In this document: positions 19,282 through 30,059 of the stretch, piece after piece
Layout of the letters: every line of letters starts with the position of its first letter
How positions within the stretch are numbered: the stretch's first letter is position 1
Source: Triatoma infestans
Lineage: Eukaryota; Arthropoda; Insecta; Hemiptera; Reduviidae
Assembly (NCBI GenBank): GCA_011037195.1
Contig: JAAEAF010004367.1
Coordinates: 1 to 64,000 of the forward strand
Length of the DNA stretch: 64,000 nt
Reading direction: 5' to 3'
The notes under the pieces: generated by a model
Database searches by the model: none
What the model saw: only the letters and a program-made list of their open reading frames with translations
Told to the model about the DNA's origin: nothing
Translations under genes and position numbers: made by a program

Positions 19282-21285
19282 CCATTTAACTGAAAACATT
19301 TTTTATCTTCGTATTCAGGGGACCTCATATAATGTATTTCCGGTGAATAAGGAATTTCAAATGATTTGACATGATTGTAAAACATTCTTTAATTTAATAT
19401 AATTGATTGGGAAACATCGTATTTTTAGATGTTAATTTTTTAGGATATTTTGGAGTTGATTATGTTTTAACATTTGTATAAATAGTCACCAGATAAAGAT
19501 TCAATCCACTTTTTTTTTAGCACCATGTTTTGACAGTTTAAATCCTAATGACCCGATTTCCAATAACGAACCATTTTTTCCCCCGCATTTTTTACTTTCT
19601 CTTACTCCTAATCAAGTAGAAACTGGAAAATTGTGTGTTTTTATTTTGTATCAGGTTTTTTTTTTAAATATAATCATTTAAAGGCTAGGTTATAAGATGG
19701 TTTTTTTTAACAGCTCTATATAAAAACTTTAAAGATCATTTACAGCAGCACGTATTGTTCTTGCCTTTCTGTACTGGTTTATTTATCTTTGGAAGACTGT
19801 GTTTCTGTGTGAGATTCCTAAAGGGGATGAGCCCGTACGTTTTATCAACCTTAATATTGAATATGCTGGGGAAAAAAAAAAAAAAAAATGAATTAAAGAA
19901 AATTTAATTTAAAATTTGATGCTAAAACCATTTTGATCCTTATTGTTTGGATAAACATACTGGAACAGTGGGAAGATGAGAAGGTGAACAGTAGCCCCCC
20001 ACACCACCCCCACCTAGATTAAGTTTAATACATTTAAGTTAAGCGGCAATTTTATGGAAAGGTTATTTACTTATATTTTATTTAAGAAAAGTAATAATAA
20101 CATTAGGAATAACTCGAGGCAATGTGTGTTTATCGGTGCAGTGACCAATCCCACTTCTTTCTAAATTTCATGTAAATTGTTCAGTGTTCTTTTTGATATA
20201 TATATATATTTTTTTTTTTTATTTCATTTAACATTGTGGTGTTGTCCTCTTCAAGTAATATTTTCTTTTAAATTTACTCTTTCTAAATTTATGCTATCCA
20301 AATTATATTTTAAACTAATTAACAACCGAAAGAAATTTGTTGTAAGATTTTCGAGACAAAAAAAAAAAAATACCTACATCTGTACAAGTTACAGAATAAT
20401 GTTTACTAATCCTTTAAGGCTTGAAGACGTGACCTATCTGGACTTTTTTTTACGGTATAACTTACAAATAGCAGCTTGAGTCCTTATCAGCCGAGTTATC
20501 GAATCAGGTAACCAATACTTTCTCATATTCTAATCGGACCCTTCTGCGTCCAACCCTTTAGAACCCTAATTTAACACAACTAAACCCACTTACAAAGAGT
20601 TTGTATTGTTGGGGTAATTTTCCCTTATAATTATATTTACAATTTATTTCATTCCCTTAGAATTAAAATTATAATTGTGATTATACTGTTATTAAGTGCT
20701 TTTTGCGATTGTCAAAAAAAAAAAAAAAAAAAAAACAAGATAAAAATCCTGATGTTTTTTTTTGGGATGGCTTAAAATTTTAGCAGGGGCACCAAGATAA
20801 AGACGAATTCAATCTGGATCAACCGGATATATATACTGCGACTTTAATCAATGGGGAGCTAAAAAAAAAAAAATGCAAAACAAAGCGCTTTTGATCGTTG
20901 AAACGTTCATTAAAAAAACGGTTTTCTCTTTCATCCATAACAACTAAAGGTTTCACCCTTTTTTTTCTATGTTCTGCTTTCTATTGGCTGTGTTTTTTTT
21001 TTTTAACGCTGATTCTATTGTGCGAAAGTTGTTTATACCATATCATAATCATCTTTCGTGACGGACGGTACATTCAAAATGATCCAACACATGGAATTGA
21101 GTGTGATCACACACACCATTTTCACCTGGTTCTTGATGTTTAAAAAAAAAAATGTTTCTCAATAATGACACGCTAATATTTTGTGTTAATCCATATTTGT
21201 CCCATTCCGTTTTTAAGCTGCTATCAAATGTTAAAGCAGTTTCAAAAAACATCAAGATTTTTCTGCTAGAACCAGATTATTATTA
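19282..21285. other. No gene; AT-rich, repeat D scraps
   Basis: 19300-19345 (GTATTCAGGGGACCTCATAT) and 19600-19640 (TTTACTTTCTCTTACTCCTA) are small D pieces. The rest is AT-rich with T runs and short ORFs without domains (for example 20177-20479). Confidence 0.5.
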
Positions 21286-21286
21286 T

Positions 21287-21955
21287 TATTATTATTATTG
21301 AAACTGGGTGCCTATTGACTTGGGACTTGGGCTTTTATGCCCCCGTTTCCGCCCCAATTCATCCCCCTAATTAATCTCCCCAGGTAGTCTAACGGTCAAA
21401 TTGCAATATCCCAAGACATCCTTTAACTCCAACTCACCCAGGCAATTCCGCGAGAGTGGTGCCCTCCCAAATACACGAAACCTAATACCAGCGAAACGGG
21501 GATCACTGACATAAGTAGTAATACACCGTTTCCCTAACTCCATCATCACAGTTCTGACATATGGAACTAGACATCCTCCCTATATTATGGATATGACTAG
21601 ACACCCATGAGTGTCCAGTCATTGCACCCACCAAAGTTCTGTCCTACTAAGGGCCAGGAGGTAATCTGAAACCCCCTACTTGGTTCCTTGGATGAATTTT
21701 TAACCTGGGACATCCCTGCGTGTCCTCCCACCATTTCTCCAAAACCCTCGTCTCCCAAAGTCTGATCTGACTATCATAAAACCTCTTAGTGACGGCAAGG
21801 GCTGGCTTGGGACTACAAAAAGGTAAAGAGGATCCCTCCCTAGCCAGCCGATCCGCCCTCTCTCATTGCCCTCTATTCCTGCATGTCCGGGTACCCAATT
21901 GAGCTGCTCCTTTCCCCTCCGAGCTAAGGCGTTGAGCCTTCTCCTAGAACCTATA
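21287..21955 (-). pseudogene. LINE A ORF2 C-terminus with (TAA)n tail
   Basis: Same domains as 13855-14520. The antisense frame at 21367-21549 includes VSDPRFAGIRFRVFGRAPLS, the segment after the Cys-His knuckle. An (ATT)n tract at 21279-21300 is the 3' tail. Stops throughout. Confidence 0.75.
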
Positions 21956-22345
21956 TTTGTAAAAAAAAAAAATTTTATATGAAGCAGTTTCAGCGTTGAA
22001 AATTATTTCATTCGAGAGATTTGCCCTTCGAACCAGTAACTATTACTATGATTTCCATTCATACCTATAACATCTTACACTAAATTAAGTAGGTAGTTAC
22101 AATATGCATTGAATCCTGTATATTGTAAGGATTTGCTTAAGACAAGAGGAACGCTGGAAACCAATCCCAACAAAACTTTTTTAATTATGGATAAAGAATT
22201 AAAAAACCAAAACAAAAATTAACGAATTCAATTCCACTATTTCAAACCAATTTTTTTATGAAGACAACGCCGCAGATATATGACACAATTCTTCCAAAAG
22301 CCAAGGCCCATTGGTTTTGTTTTCGTTCTAATTTTAAACAAACAA
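21956..22345. repeat. Second copy of the segment joined to LINE A
   Basis: Matches 14521-14895 closely, from CTATATTTGTAAAAAAAAAA to TTCGTTCTAATTTTAAACAA. Flanks beyond differ between the copies. Confidence 0.65.
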
Positions 22346-22765
22346 GAAATAGCTTTTATTAAATCAATCTATTATTTATTAATCAAACAAATATTGGATT
22401 TTGGATACACATGGATATGGCTAATTTTTTGAATTTTTGTTTCCTACCACCTAAAATTAGAAAAAAAAAAACAGCATTTTCTTTTGTGTGTGCTACTTTA
22501 TACGGACAACCCTCTCAATTTTTGCATGCTAGATTGGTTCCTCGAAAATGTCGTTTAAATTGAAATCGTGCAATTCAAGTCCACAATTCACATTGAAAAG
22601 AAATATGTTACACATGTAATTAATTTAACAATCCATACGAAACAGAATTATGTCTTCTTTTTTTTTTAAAAAAAAAAAAGGGTATGTACCTACATATCTT
22701 AAAATTGAAATGATATTCGTGATTATAGGCTAATTATATATTGTGTAATTAATTTTTTTTTTTTT
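22346..22765. other. No gene seen
   Basis: AT-rich, with an A/T inverted run at 22655-22680. Nothing recognised. Confidence 0.4.
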
Positions 22766-23230
22766 TTTTGGCTAGGTAGCTTCAGAAAACCAATTTTTTA
22801 AAGCTTTCAGAAGTTCCTTTATTATTGTTTACATGTACTCAACGTTTCGGCCATTTTTTACGCCATTCTCAAGTGTTTTTTTTTATTTTTTTTATAATGA
22901 TGTACTGTTATAATCCAATGTAGCATTAATCTTAATTATTAGTCGTTATGCTTCTCATCATTATTAATTGTTAAAATTATTCTATTAATAATTTTATAAG
23001 TAATTTTTAATTGAGTATATTTAATACTCAAATTTTATATTTTACTTGATGAGAACAATAATTTTAATTAAGATTTCCTTATATTTGATTAGATATGCAA
23101 TTTAATGATTAGTTAGCCATATGTATTGTACATTTGTTTAAACTTTCTTTTAAATTATTGTGCGGTTTTTAGAAGTAATTGTAGAATCAGAGATATTTTC
23201 TTCTTGATAGCCTGCATCCTTTTTTGTGGT

Positions 23231-23269
23231 CATCAACCGGTTTCGGGCGTTCATTCCATTATCAGGATG
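23231..23269 (-). ncRNA. Hammerhead-like core, H1, one core change
   Basis: Minus strand: CATC, CTGATAA, a longer imperfect stem II, GAAACCGGTT and GATG. G8 is changed to A; site 17 is T (tolerated). Confidence 0.45.
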
Positions 23270-23398
23270 TTTTTGTCAATTAGTGTAATAACATAGACTT
23301 GTACAGAACAAACTCAGTTGATATACAATCCAGTGTTGAGTGTGTATCAACTGAATTTACACTGTGCAAGTCTATGTTATTACACTGTTTGACAGAAA

Positions 23399-23437
23399 CA
23401 TTCTGATGATGAAATGAACGCTCGAAACCGGTTGATG
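23399..23437 (+). ncRNA. Hammerhead ribozyme, H1, core intact (U17)
   Basis: CATT, CTGATGA at 23403-23409, stem II region TGAAATGAACGCTC (weak), GAAACCGGTT and GATG. All core bases are conserved; site 17 is T, which is permitted but usually slower. Stem II is poorly paired. Confidence 0.5.
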
Positions 23438-23726
23438 ACCATAAAAAAAAGTAGCAGGCTATCATGGAAAATATCTCTGATGATTTCCAGCTCTGCGGAA
23501 TCAAACCACAACAAGTAATTGTAGAACTTTATTTATATAATAAAGACCAAAAGGGAGTCCAATACAATGTATTAATATAGCTAGTTTCTAGTAGCTACTT
23601 TATAAAAAATATTACACTTGAGATTCCCATAAAAAACGCCAAAACGTTAAGTAAATGTAAAAAAATCATAAAGGGATTTCTAAAGGCTAAAAAATTGATT
23701 TTTGAAGCTACGTAGGCAAAAAATTA

Positions 23727-24110
23727 ATAAATAATGTTTTAAGAAAAAAAAATACATTAATTCAAAAAGATTTTACTTTCACTTGTTAATAAGACGGCAG
23801 CCCTTCTTTTACTTCGTGGCGGTATATCGAGACTACTGTTACTGCTGCTAATTTGCTCAGTTTCTAGGTTTTTTTTTTTTCTAATATATTTCTTGAAACC
23901 CGATAAACCGAGAGGTAAAATAGGTTATGACTATGAAAAAAAAAATTTCCTGAGGTATGGCAGGACCTGTTGTAATAATATCCATAATCAAATCTTTGCT
24001 CAGCTTTCCTTCTATGGAGCCAAGCAATTACGCAATTCCCTTCCACATTTTAAACTGCTTTCCATGTTATGATCATTCCTAACAAAGAAATTTAACCATT
24101 GTAAAGTTCT
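23727..24110. other. No gene seen
   Basis: AT-rich flank with A and T runs. The short minus ORF at 23864-24046 shows no domain. Confidence 0.4.
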
Positions 24111-24128
24111 TTATCTATAAGTACTTAC

Positions 24129-24355
24129 AGTCAATGTTGAAACTCTTTCTTCATAATCTGTTTTAGATTCGTTGGATGTGAAATTAATAGCAAGTTCTAT
24201 CAATTTATCTTCAATAAGTTCGGTATCCGCCATTAGTTCTTCAAGTTCATTTAAAGCCATAGCATCGAATCCTTCTCCTTCTAATTGATATGACAATCTT
24301 ATAATATCGGAATATTCGTTCTGTAATGTTGGCACTAAGCGGCGTGTTATATTCA
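24129..24355 (-). CDS. Candidate host-gene exon, acidic, unknown function
   Basis: An open minus-strand stretch encodes about 76 residues: NITRRLVPTLQNEYSDIIRL, SYQLEGEGFDAMALNELEEL, MADTELIEDKLIELAINF, and ends VSTLT. The last codon is followed by GTAAGT, a perfect 5' splice donor (plus 24123-24128, ACTTAC). On the other side the frame opens just after TTTTAAG, a possible but weak acceptor because the pyrimidine tract is poor. The composition is acidic and Leu/Glu-rich with no repeat copy elsewhere in the window, unlike every other ORF here. I do not recognise the family. It could be a true exon, an old retroelement piece, or chance. Confidence 0.35.
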
Positions 24356-24459
24356 CTTAAAACCACCATATCTAGCCAAATAGATTTCCAGCAGGCATTT
24401 AGGGTGCCCTTTTTGATTATTTTTGAACGGCTAATTTGATTATTTTCTTGATTAATACT

Positions 24460-24860
24460 AACCTGATTAATTAATTTTTACATTTGTCTGGCCCGACCAT
24501 GTTAAATTGAAAATGCCTGTGTAAATGGAAGTTCCTCCACTCTTCTTCAACCGTGTTAAATCGTGTAAATCGAAAGGTACCTGTATTTGCTTTCCTTAAT
24601 AAAGATTTAATCAAACGGAAAATATCGAGGTTTTTTTCTCTGATAACCTGCTTCATTTTGTGCTCGAAATCGAACGTTTTCGGGTGTTCGCTCAACATCC
24701 CGAAATAATCTTAAACAGTACGTTATCAAAGACCCGCAAACATGAGCGGGTGCAAGGTCTAAGATATCACATTTTATCCAGGCGTGTGAAAGAACGCCGA
24801 TCGATAATCACATAATGAAGAAGACCAACCATCAAGGAAAAAGAAACCTCTTAAGATTTA
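24460..24860. repeat. Degenerate H1 inverted pair
   Basis: The left arm has GATAACCTGCTTCATTTTGTG and GAACGTTTTCGGGTGTTCGC; the right has GATCGATAATCACATAATGA and an AAGAAGACCAACCATCAAGG tail. Order and orientation follow H1 but the cores are unreadable. The 75-residue minus ORF at 24471-24698 is an artefact of this repeat. Confidence 0.5.
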
Positions 24861-24989
24861 GCACCAACTTTAGTTTTGTTTACCCTAGCAGACCCAATAT
24901 ATTTCTAGACTTCATTGACCATATCGTCTCGTCATGACTAAAACCTGTGCTTCTTCAATTCCCTTTTTTATCCATTGTTTACTTTCTCT

Positions 24990-25660
24990 GTCGCAAAACT
25001 GTTTAGTGACGGCTACTGCTGGCTCGGGACCACAAAAAGGATCCCACCTTAGCCAACTAGTTCGCCCTCTATACACTCTACCATGCTCTTCTGAGCGAGG
25101 CCATTAAGTCTGCTGCTACTAATTTAGGGTTCCCAGCATGTCTTATTCAAAAGCTTTGGTGCAGCTTAACCATCAGAGAATTTCCTCATCTCTTCAAATT
25201 CTTTCTACCACTCTTCAGCCATACAGCAGCATTCAATGATACCAATGATCTCTGCTTGGAAAACAGTAGCTATACTCCCTAAAGCCCTAAAGATCTTCCT
25301 TTTTTTAGACTTTGCAGTCAAGTTCCTGCAGTCAAGCTGGTCAGAAACAGACCAGCTGCTTTCTGACTGGAGCCATTAGTGTAACAGCACATATTGCCAT
25401 TACTTTTCTCCATTAGCTCTGTTTGAGGGTGACCTACCCCATACTGATCTTGTAACCTCGCTTGAATCCCCATTTCTTATTCGTCTAAATAATTTTGGAG
25501 AAGAGAAGGTGATTTGCTTGCCTTATCTCACCCTCAAGTTCCTTATCTTGAAAGTTCTTATCCATTCTCCTTTTGCAACTCATCCTAAGATGACTTTTTA
25601 TTGCTTCCCCTATAATCGAATGTTGTAGAGGTTTTAGTGCCCATAGTTCTTCCAAAGAAA
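24990..25660 (-). pseudogene. LINE A-like ORF2, RNase H and upstream part
   Basis: The block at 24995-25080 (ACTGCTGGCTCGGGACCAC, AAAAAGGATCCCACCTTAGC) is shared with the RNase H region of LINE A (21790-21850). Beyond it, 25120-25660 lies where the RT-to-RNase H linker should be and is not present in other copies in the window. Frames are heavily broken. Confidence 0.5.
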
Positions 25661-25689
25661 CAAAATTTAAGTGCTTTGCGCTTTTGTCT

Positions 25690-25795
25690 TATGGAAATCT
25701 ATGATATTATACGGTTTATTAAAACAACCTGAAGATGGAAGAAAGCGTGGAAACAGCCTATGCAGAGCGAACCATAATTATGTGTTCTCAGAATC
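25690..25795 (+). repeat. Degenerate H1 hammerhead-type repeat
   Basis: CCTGAAGATGGAAGAAAGCG, then TGGAAACAGCCTATGCAGAG. CUGAAGA is kept; GAAAC is kept; stem III and C17 are lost. Confidence 0.45.
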
Positions 25796-26176
25796 TCTGT
25801 GTCATCGCATTTAATGGCGGCTTTTTATTATTAATTATAAATTCTAATGGTTAAATGTTTAATTTAATTGAAGAAAGGGTTGTTAATTTGACTAAAAAAT
25901 GCCGGATTTAGATAAATATTATTTTTACATCATTTTCCAAATCGTCAGGCTTTAGGTTTTATGGAAATGATTGTACGGTAATGGCATAATCATTTCCTTT
26001 CTTAACAATTATTATAAAATTGATAGCGAGATTAGGTCAGAAGGAAAAAAAAATAGGATTTCCAACTTTTCTACAAAACTTACTGCCTTTTTCAGAGTAA
26101 AAAAAAATTATCTTGAAATCCTTCATTAAAATATAATTTAATTTAAGTTGATATATCAAGATAAATTAAATTTTTA

Positions 26177-26213
26177 CCCCTGAAGAAGACAATAAATTTG
26201 TTGAAACGTCGGT
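26177..26213 (+). ncRNA. Hammerhead-like motif, H3 (Penelope type)
   Basis: CTGAAGA at 26180-26186, stem II ACAA/TTGT around an AT-rich loop, then GAAACGTC at 26203-26210. CUGANGA plus GAAACGUC with a minimal stem III is the form established in Penelope-like elements. Stem I is short (ACC against GGT with one bulge). It stands alone in AT-rich DNA; no reverse transcriptase is nearby. Confidence 0.5.
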
Positions 26214-26875
26214 GACTGAATTTCTATATCAATTTTATAACAGTAAAAATAGCGATTGAAAAGTTACATCAAAACATCATTTATATAATAAATATTAGAG
26301 AAGTCTTAAGAGTTTTTGAAAGATGAAGTAGATCAAGATCAAGTAGGCCCATCACTCGAAGAGTTTTTCTCCACTTTATCGCTACCATATCTCTACCGTT
26401 CCTAACTCCGAGGTCTCGACCGTCTCCGGACTATTATTATAATCAATAAAACTTTTTTTTTTGTTTGTTTGTTTTATGTTTTAGGTGTTAAGAAACATGA
26501 TATTAATAAATTAGCCAGAAATCCAAGACAAAATTTTTTATATTATACTGACACCCCTTTACCAAAATTTATAATAAATTCATAAATCCAGAGTAGTTAA
26601 CTATAATATCTTTGTAGCTTTTATACAAAAATCTTGGTAATTTCTTTAAATATACATTATATACATTCATATATATTATATGAATACTTTTAATATTAAT
26701 AAATTGTTTTCAATTTTTATTCCTTTTTTTTTCCCCAACTTCTAGTATGATTGGTGGATTATTTTAATTAATAAATTATTGGTGTGTAGTTAATATTGTT
26801 TATTACATATATAAGCACTTCATATACTATTCATGGTATTTATTTATTTATTTATTTTTTTATTTTATTTTATTT
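26214..26875. other. No gene; AT-rich
   Basis: AT-rich, with a (TTTA)n tract at 26840-26880. Nothing recognised. Confidence 0.5.
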
Positions 26876-26879
26876 TTTT

Positions 26880-27490
26880 TTGGAGGGGCCCGATTTATGG
26901 GCACTGCGACCTTCGCGATTTATGGTATTCTGCCCCTTGGATGCGGCAGGCTTCCCACAGTATCCCCAAACAAATGTTCTAGGCGAACACCGTCTACCAC
27001 ATCTCTCCATCAGGAGATCCCTAAGGAATCCTAATAACCTGGCGTGCTCTAGGGAGGGTATATTCCCCTCCTCCTCCTCCTCCTGGTAACTACCCAGGTT
27101 CATAAATCTTCTCTGAATGGCAGCCTTGACAGCCACCATCTCTCCACAAAATCTACATGTGCTGTCACTCTCCAAACCCAGCTCATCAGGTGACCTCTGA
27201 GTTGACAATGCCCTGTGAGGAAAAACACGTATGAACGTGGAGTTTGTTGTTGCTAAGACCTATGCAGGCCTCCGATCTCCATTGGTTATAATTTCCCAGG
27301 TAAATCTTAGACTGCCGCAGTCCTGGGAGGGAGTTTCAGAGCTCTTCCTTCTTCCTAAATTCTTCCAATTGGTCACTGACCCCACAAAAAGGTTCAGGTC
27401 CTAGAAGCGAGTGTGCAGCACCTTTCTTTGCCATAGCGTCGGCCATCTCATTCCCTTCAATGCCAACATGCCCTGGCACCCAATTTTCAT
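26880..27490 (-). pseudogene. LINE B ORF2 C-terminus
   Basis: The antisense frame at 26870-27208 has STCRFCGEMVAVKAAIQRRF and GSYQEEEEEGNIPSLEHARL, then GFLRDLLMERC. It matches 4975-5303 (STCRFC..., IQRRF..., GFL.KL). Sequence at 27440-27490 encodes the RNase H WVPGHVGIEGNEMAD-like motif in reverse. 5'-truncated and frameshifted. Confidence 0.65.
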
Positions 27491-27724
27491 TTAATTATTC
27501 CTAATTTAAAAAAAAAAAAATAAGACGAGACTCTTTGGGAAGTCCATGGCGGAACATATTCAGACATTCACCTCTAATTTAAAACAAAAAAATATACTTT
27601 TACAAAAATCATCTCTTATTTTATGTTCTTAGAAAGTAAGTAGAACAATATTGATAAATTAAAAACAATATGATCCTAATTTTTTTGTTTTTTTTTATTA
27701 ATATTTTTAATTTTTTATTATTAT

Positions 27725-28290
27725 TATCAAAACGGGTGCCCAGGCGCGGACCTAAGCCTATGTGCTCTTATCCCCCCGATACCCCCCGAACCCTTAATAA
27801 TCTCCCCCGTTAACTGCCGTCATCTGCAATATCCCAAATATCCCTAAACTCAACTCGCCCAGGCAATCCTGCGGGAGTGGTGTCCTCCCAAATATACGAA
27901 ACCTAGTTCCAGCGAAACGGGGACACTGACATAAGTAGTGATACACCGTTTCCCTAACTCCGTCATCACAGTTCTGACAAATGGGACTCCGCGTCCTCCC
28001 TATGTTAAACAAATGACTGGACACCCAAGTGTGTCCAGTCACTACTATCCCTACCAAGGTTCTCAAACCCGTCCTACTAAGAGACAGGAGATACTCCGAA
28101 ATTCCCTGCTTGCTTGCATTTATATATCTTTTAGCTTGGAGGCACCCCTGCGTGTCCCCCCAGCGTTCTCCAAAGCTCTCCTCACCCAATAGTTCTAATC
28201 TGTTTGTCGCGAAACGTCTTTGTAACGGCCAGGGCTGGTTCAGGACCACAAAATGGTAATGACGATCCCTCCCTGGCCAGCAGTATTATT
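27725..28290 (-). pseudogene. LINE A ORF2 C-terminus, best preserved copy
   Basis: One open minus frame of about 150 residues (27794-28249): QPWPLQRRFATNRLELLGEE, QGCLQAKRYINASKQGISEY, TGHTWVSSHLFNIGRTRS, PICQNCDDGVRETVYHYLCQ, and RFRIFGRTPLPQDCLGELSL. The knuckle is intact here: C-x2-C-x8-H-x3-C. It follows RNase H in ORF2 of insect I/jockey-type LINEs and is thought to help bind RNA. The 3' end is the (ATT)n tract at 27717-27730. The RT is absent, so this is a truncated insertion. Confidence 0.75.
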
Positions 28291-28394
28291 TAATACTATT
28301 ATGAAGATAATATTTTCAATTAATCATAAACAAAAAAAATGAATATGTACGAGTAAAGTAGAAAAAAAAAATAATCTGCCAACAAAGGCTTATA

Positions 28395-29070
28395 TAAAAT
28401 AAGCCAACAAAGGCTTATTGTGCCATACCCGATAATTTCTAGTAGGTGAACCCTCACCTCCTGACGAGTTTAAGGGCTTTCACCACCAGATCATTTTGCG
28501 TTACTATCTTCTCAGATCGCAACTAACCAAAGTTTTCGTATCGCAATTTAGTTATTGCAACACAATCAAAGAGCAGGCGGAGCGCTATTTCCTCCTCTTC
28601 CTCATACAGTCTGCACAATGATTCCGAGCTTATTAGCCCTGATCTTGTGCAGATGCTTCCTGAACCTACCATGACCCATAAATAGCCAGAGAGATCTGGT
28701 TCCTACCCAGGCTAAGGGTCCCTCTTTTACCCAGTCTTGGCATCATCCTTTTACTGTGTATAGCCCCTGGGCTCCTCCCCCCCCAGGCTCTGGATTACAG
28801 AACGGAGGATTTCCCCCCGTTTCTGGCCAGTTGATCAGCTGTCTCATTACCCTTAAAACCCCGCATGTCCAGGCACCCATATCAGCTGTACCTTATTGTG
28901 CCTGGAATGTTTCGTCAATGCGTCTCCGACATTTCTTGACTAAGAGGTGGTTCTGTAAGCCGCTAGGGGGTTTTCAGTGCAGCCTGACTTTCCAAACAAA
29001 TACGTATAGCTTTGTACCTTGGAGTTCTACGTAGGTTCTCCTCGGCACAGACCTTGATGGGGGAAAAAAA
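28395..29070 (-). pseudogene. LINE F ORF2 RNase H and 3' end
   Basis: Antisense of 28780-28900 encodes VQLIWVPGHAGF, then after a one-base shift KGNETADQLARNGGKSSVL, a good RNase H C-terminal motif. Sequence from 28395 to 28740 matches the split copy at 700-885 and 1835-1960. The 3' end near 28390 is marked by repeats of AAGGCTTAT. Broken by the frameshift and stops. Confidence 0.6.
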
Positions 29071-29515
29071 ACCTGCCATAAAATTCATAAAAAAAATAAC
29101 ACAACGAAATGTGATTAGAAAAGAGATAGGACATTATGGTAGTGATGAAGGGAGTTTATTGCAAAATGGTTGAGGATGAGGATGTACAATGAATCGTCAA
29201 ATGAGATTGGACATGCGGGCATGGATTTAGAAGAAGAAGAAGAAGTATGAAGCTCGTAAGAGCAGCCGATTATGATCGGAATAATCCCAGAAATGATGAA
29301 TTATATTGGGTATTAAGGGAGAGGAAGTCTTTTTTGGATATATTCCACTTGATATAGAAAAAGAAACTGGTTTCTAAGAACTGGGATCGCGGTAATTATA
29401 TCGATATATAAAAAAAAAGAAATCTGGTGTGAAACACTCACAAGACTTTATCTTACTCCTACTAGTACAATTATATATTTGTCGAATGTAAATATAGACG
29501 TGTTGGGGGAGATAA
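29071..29515. other. No gene seen
   Basis: AT/purine-rich sequence with a GAA run at 29231-29246. Nothing recognised. Confidence 0.4.
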
Positions 29516-29519
29516 GTAC

Positions 29520-30036
29520 TCTACTAGGGTAGAGAAGTAATTATATTATGGCCCACTAGAGCGCTCTAAAAAACACAGAATTAAATACAAATAAAATTCG
29601 AAATTAACGCCACAAATTCCAAACAACTACCTATCTAAAATGATTTTTTTTTTGGAAAAATGTTTCAAATTAAGGTAATACATTTTTATTTGTGAAGTTA
29701 GCATATCAAGTTTAAAGGAAATCGTTGGAGCCGTTTTTTGAGAAAATTACTGAAAAAAATATTAATTATGATCGCACTTCCGGTTGATGGATTTTGCTCG
29801 AAATTTTCATTTCTTATGCGGGTTAGTGCCTGAACGGAAAACCATGTTTGAGCTTCTTCTATTTTTAGATATTCTGTTGACATACACATACAGACTTCAT
29901 TCGCTAAAAACATTTGTTTTCGTATTCAGGGAACCCAAAATAAGTATTTCCGTTGAAAACTCAATTTCAAAAATCTGACTTCCTAGTAAGAGAAAGTACT
30001 TTTATTTTCTCTTACTCCTAGTAAGAGAAAGTAAAA
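29520..30036 (-). repeat. Repeat D, minus strand, with terminal palindrome
   Basis: Reverse-strand D blocks: AAGGAAATCGTTGGAGCCG, CGCACTTCCGGTTGATGG, CATTCGCTAAAAACATTTG and TATTTCCGTTGAAAACTC. It ends with a perfect hairpin at 30006-30030: TTTCTCTTAC-tccta-GTAAGAGAAA. Confidence 0.7.
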
Positions 30037-30059
30037 AAGGTGACATCAGAGAATGTTGT

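Larger units (their letters stand above)
23187..23512. mobile_element. H1 inverted pair with 14-bp TSD
   Basis: AAGTAATTGTAGAA at 23173-23186 is repeated at 23513-23526. The 326-bp insert is one complete head-to-head H1 pair: TCAGAGATATTTTCTTCTTG on the left, CTCTGCGGAATCAAACCACA on the right, and a central palindrome (AACTCAGTTGATATACAATC and its inverse). It interrupts the H4 element. This is the clearest evidence that the pair integrates as one unit. Confidence 0.8.
22770..23725. mobile_element. H4 inverted pair (Penelope-type GAAACGTTG box) interrupted by H1
   Basis: The left arm reverse complement reads CACTTGAGAATGGCG, TGGCCGAAACGTTGAGTAC and a long tail (GGTTTTCTGAAGCTACCTAG). The right arm at 23590-23715 repeats this on the plus strand in degraded form (CACTTGAGATTCCC, CCAAAACGTTAAGTA, GATTTTTGAAGCTACGTAGG). 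The H1 pair at 23187-23512 sits between them. The GAAACGTT box beside a small hairpin is the arrangement seen around Penelope-type hammerheads, but the CUGANGA box is not clean. Confidence 0.55.

Noticed and set aside
23187..23512. MITE interpretation of H1 pairs
   Set aside because: TSDs of 8-14 bp that vary in length and sequence, and ends that vary between copies, do not fit cut-and-paste transposition. Kept as an alternative to be tested.
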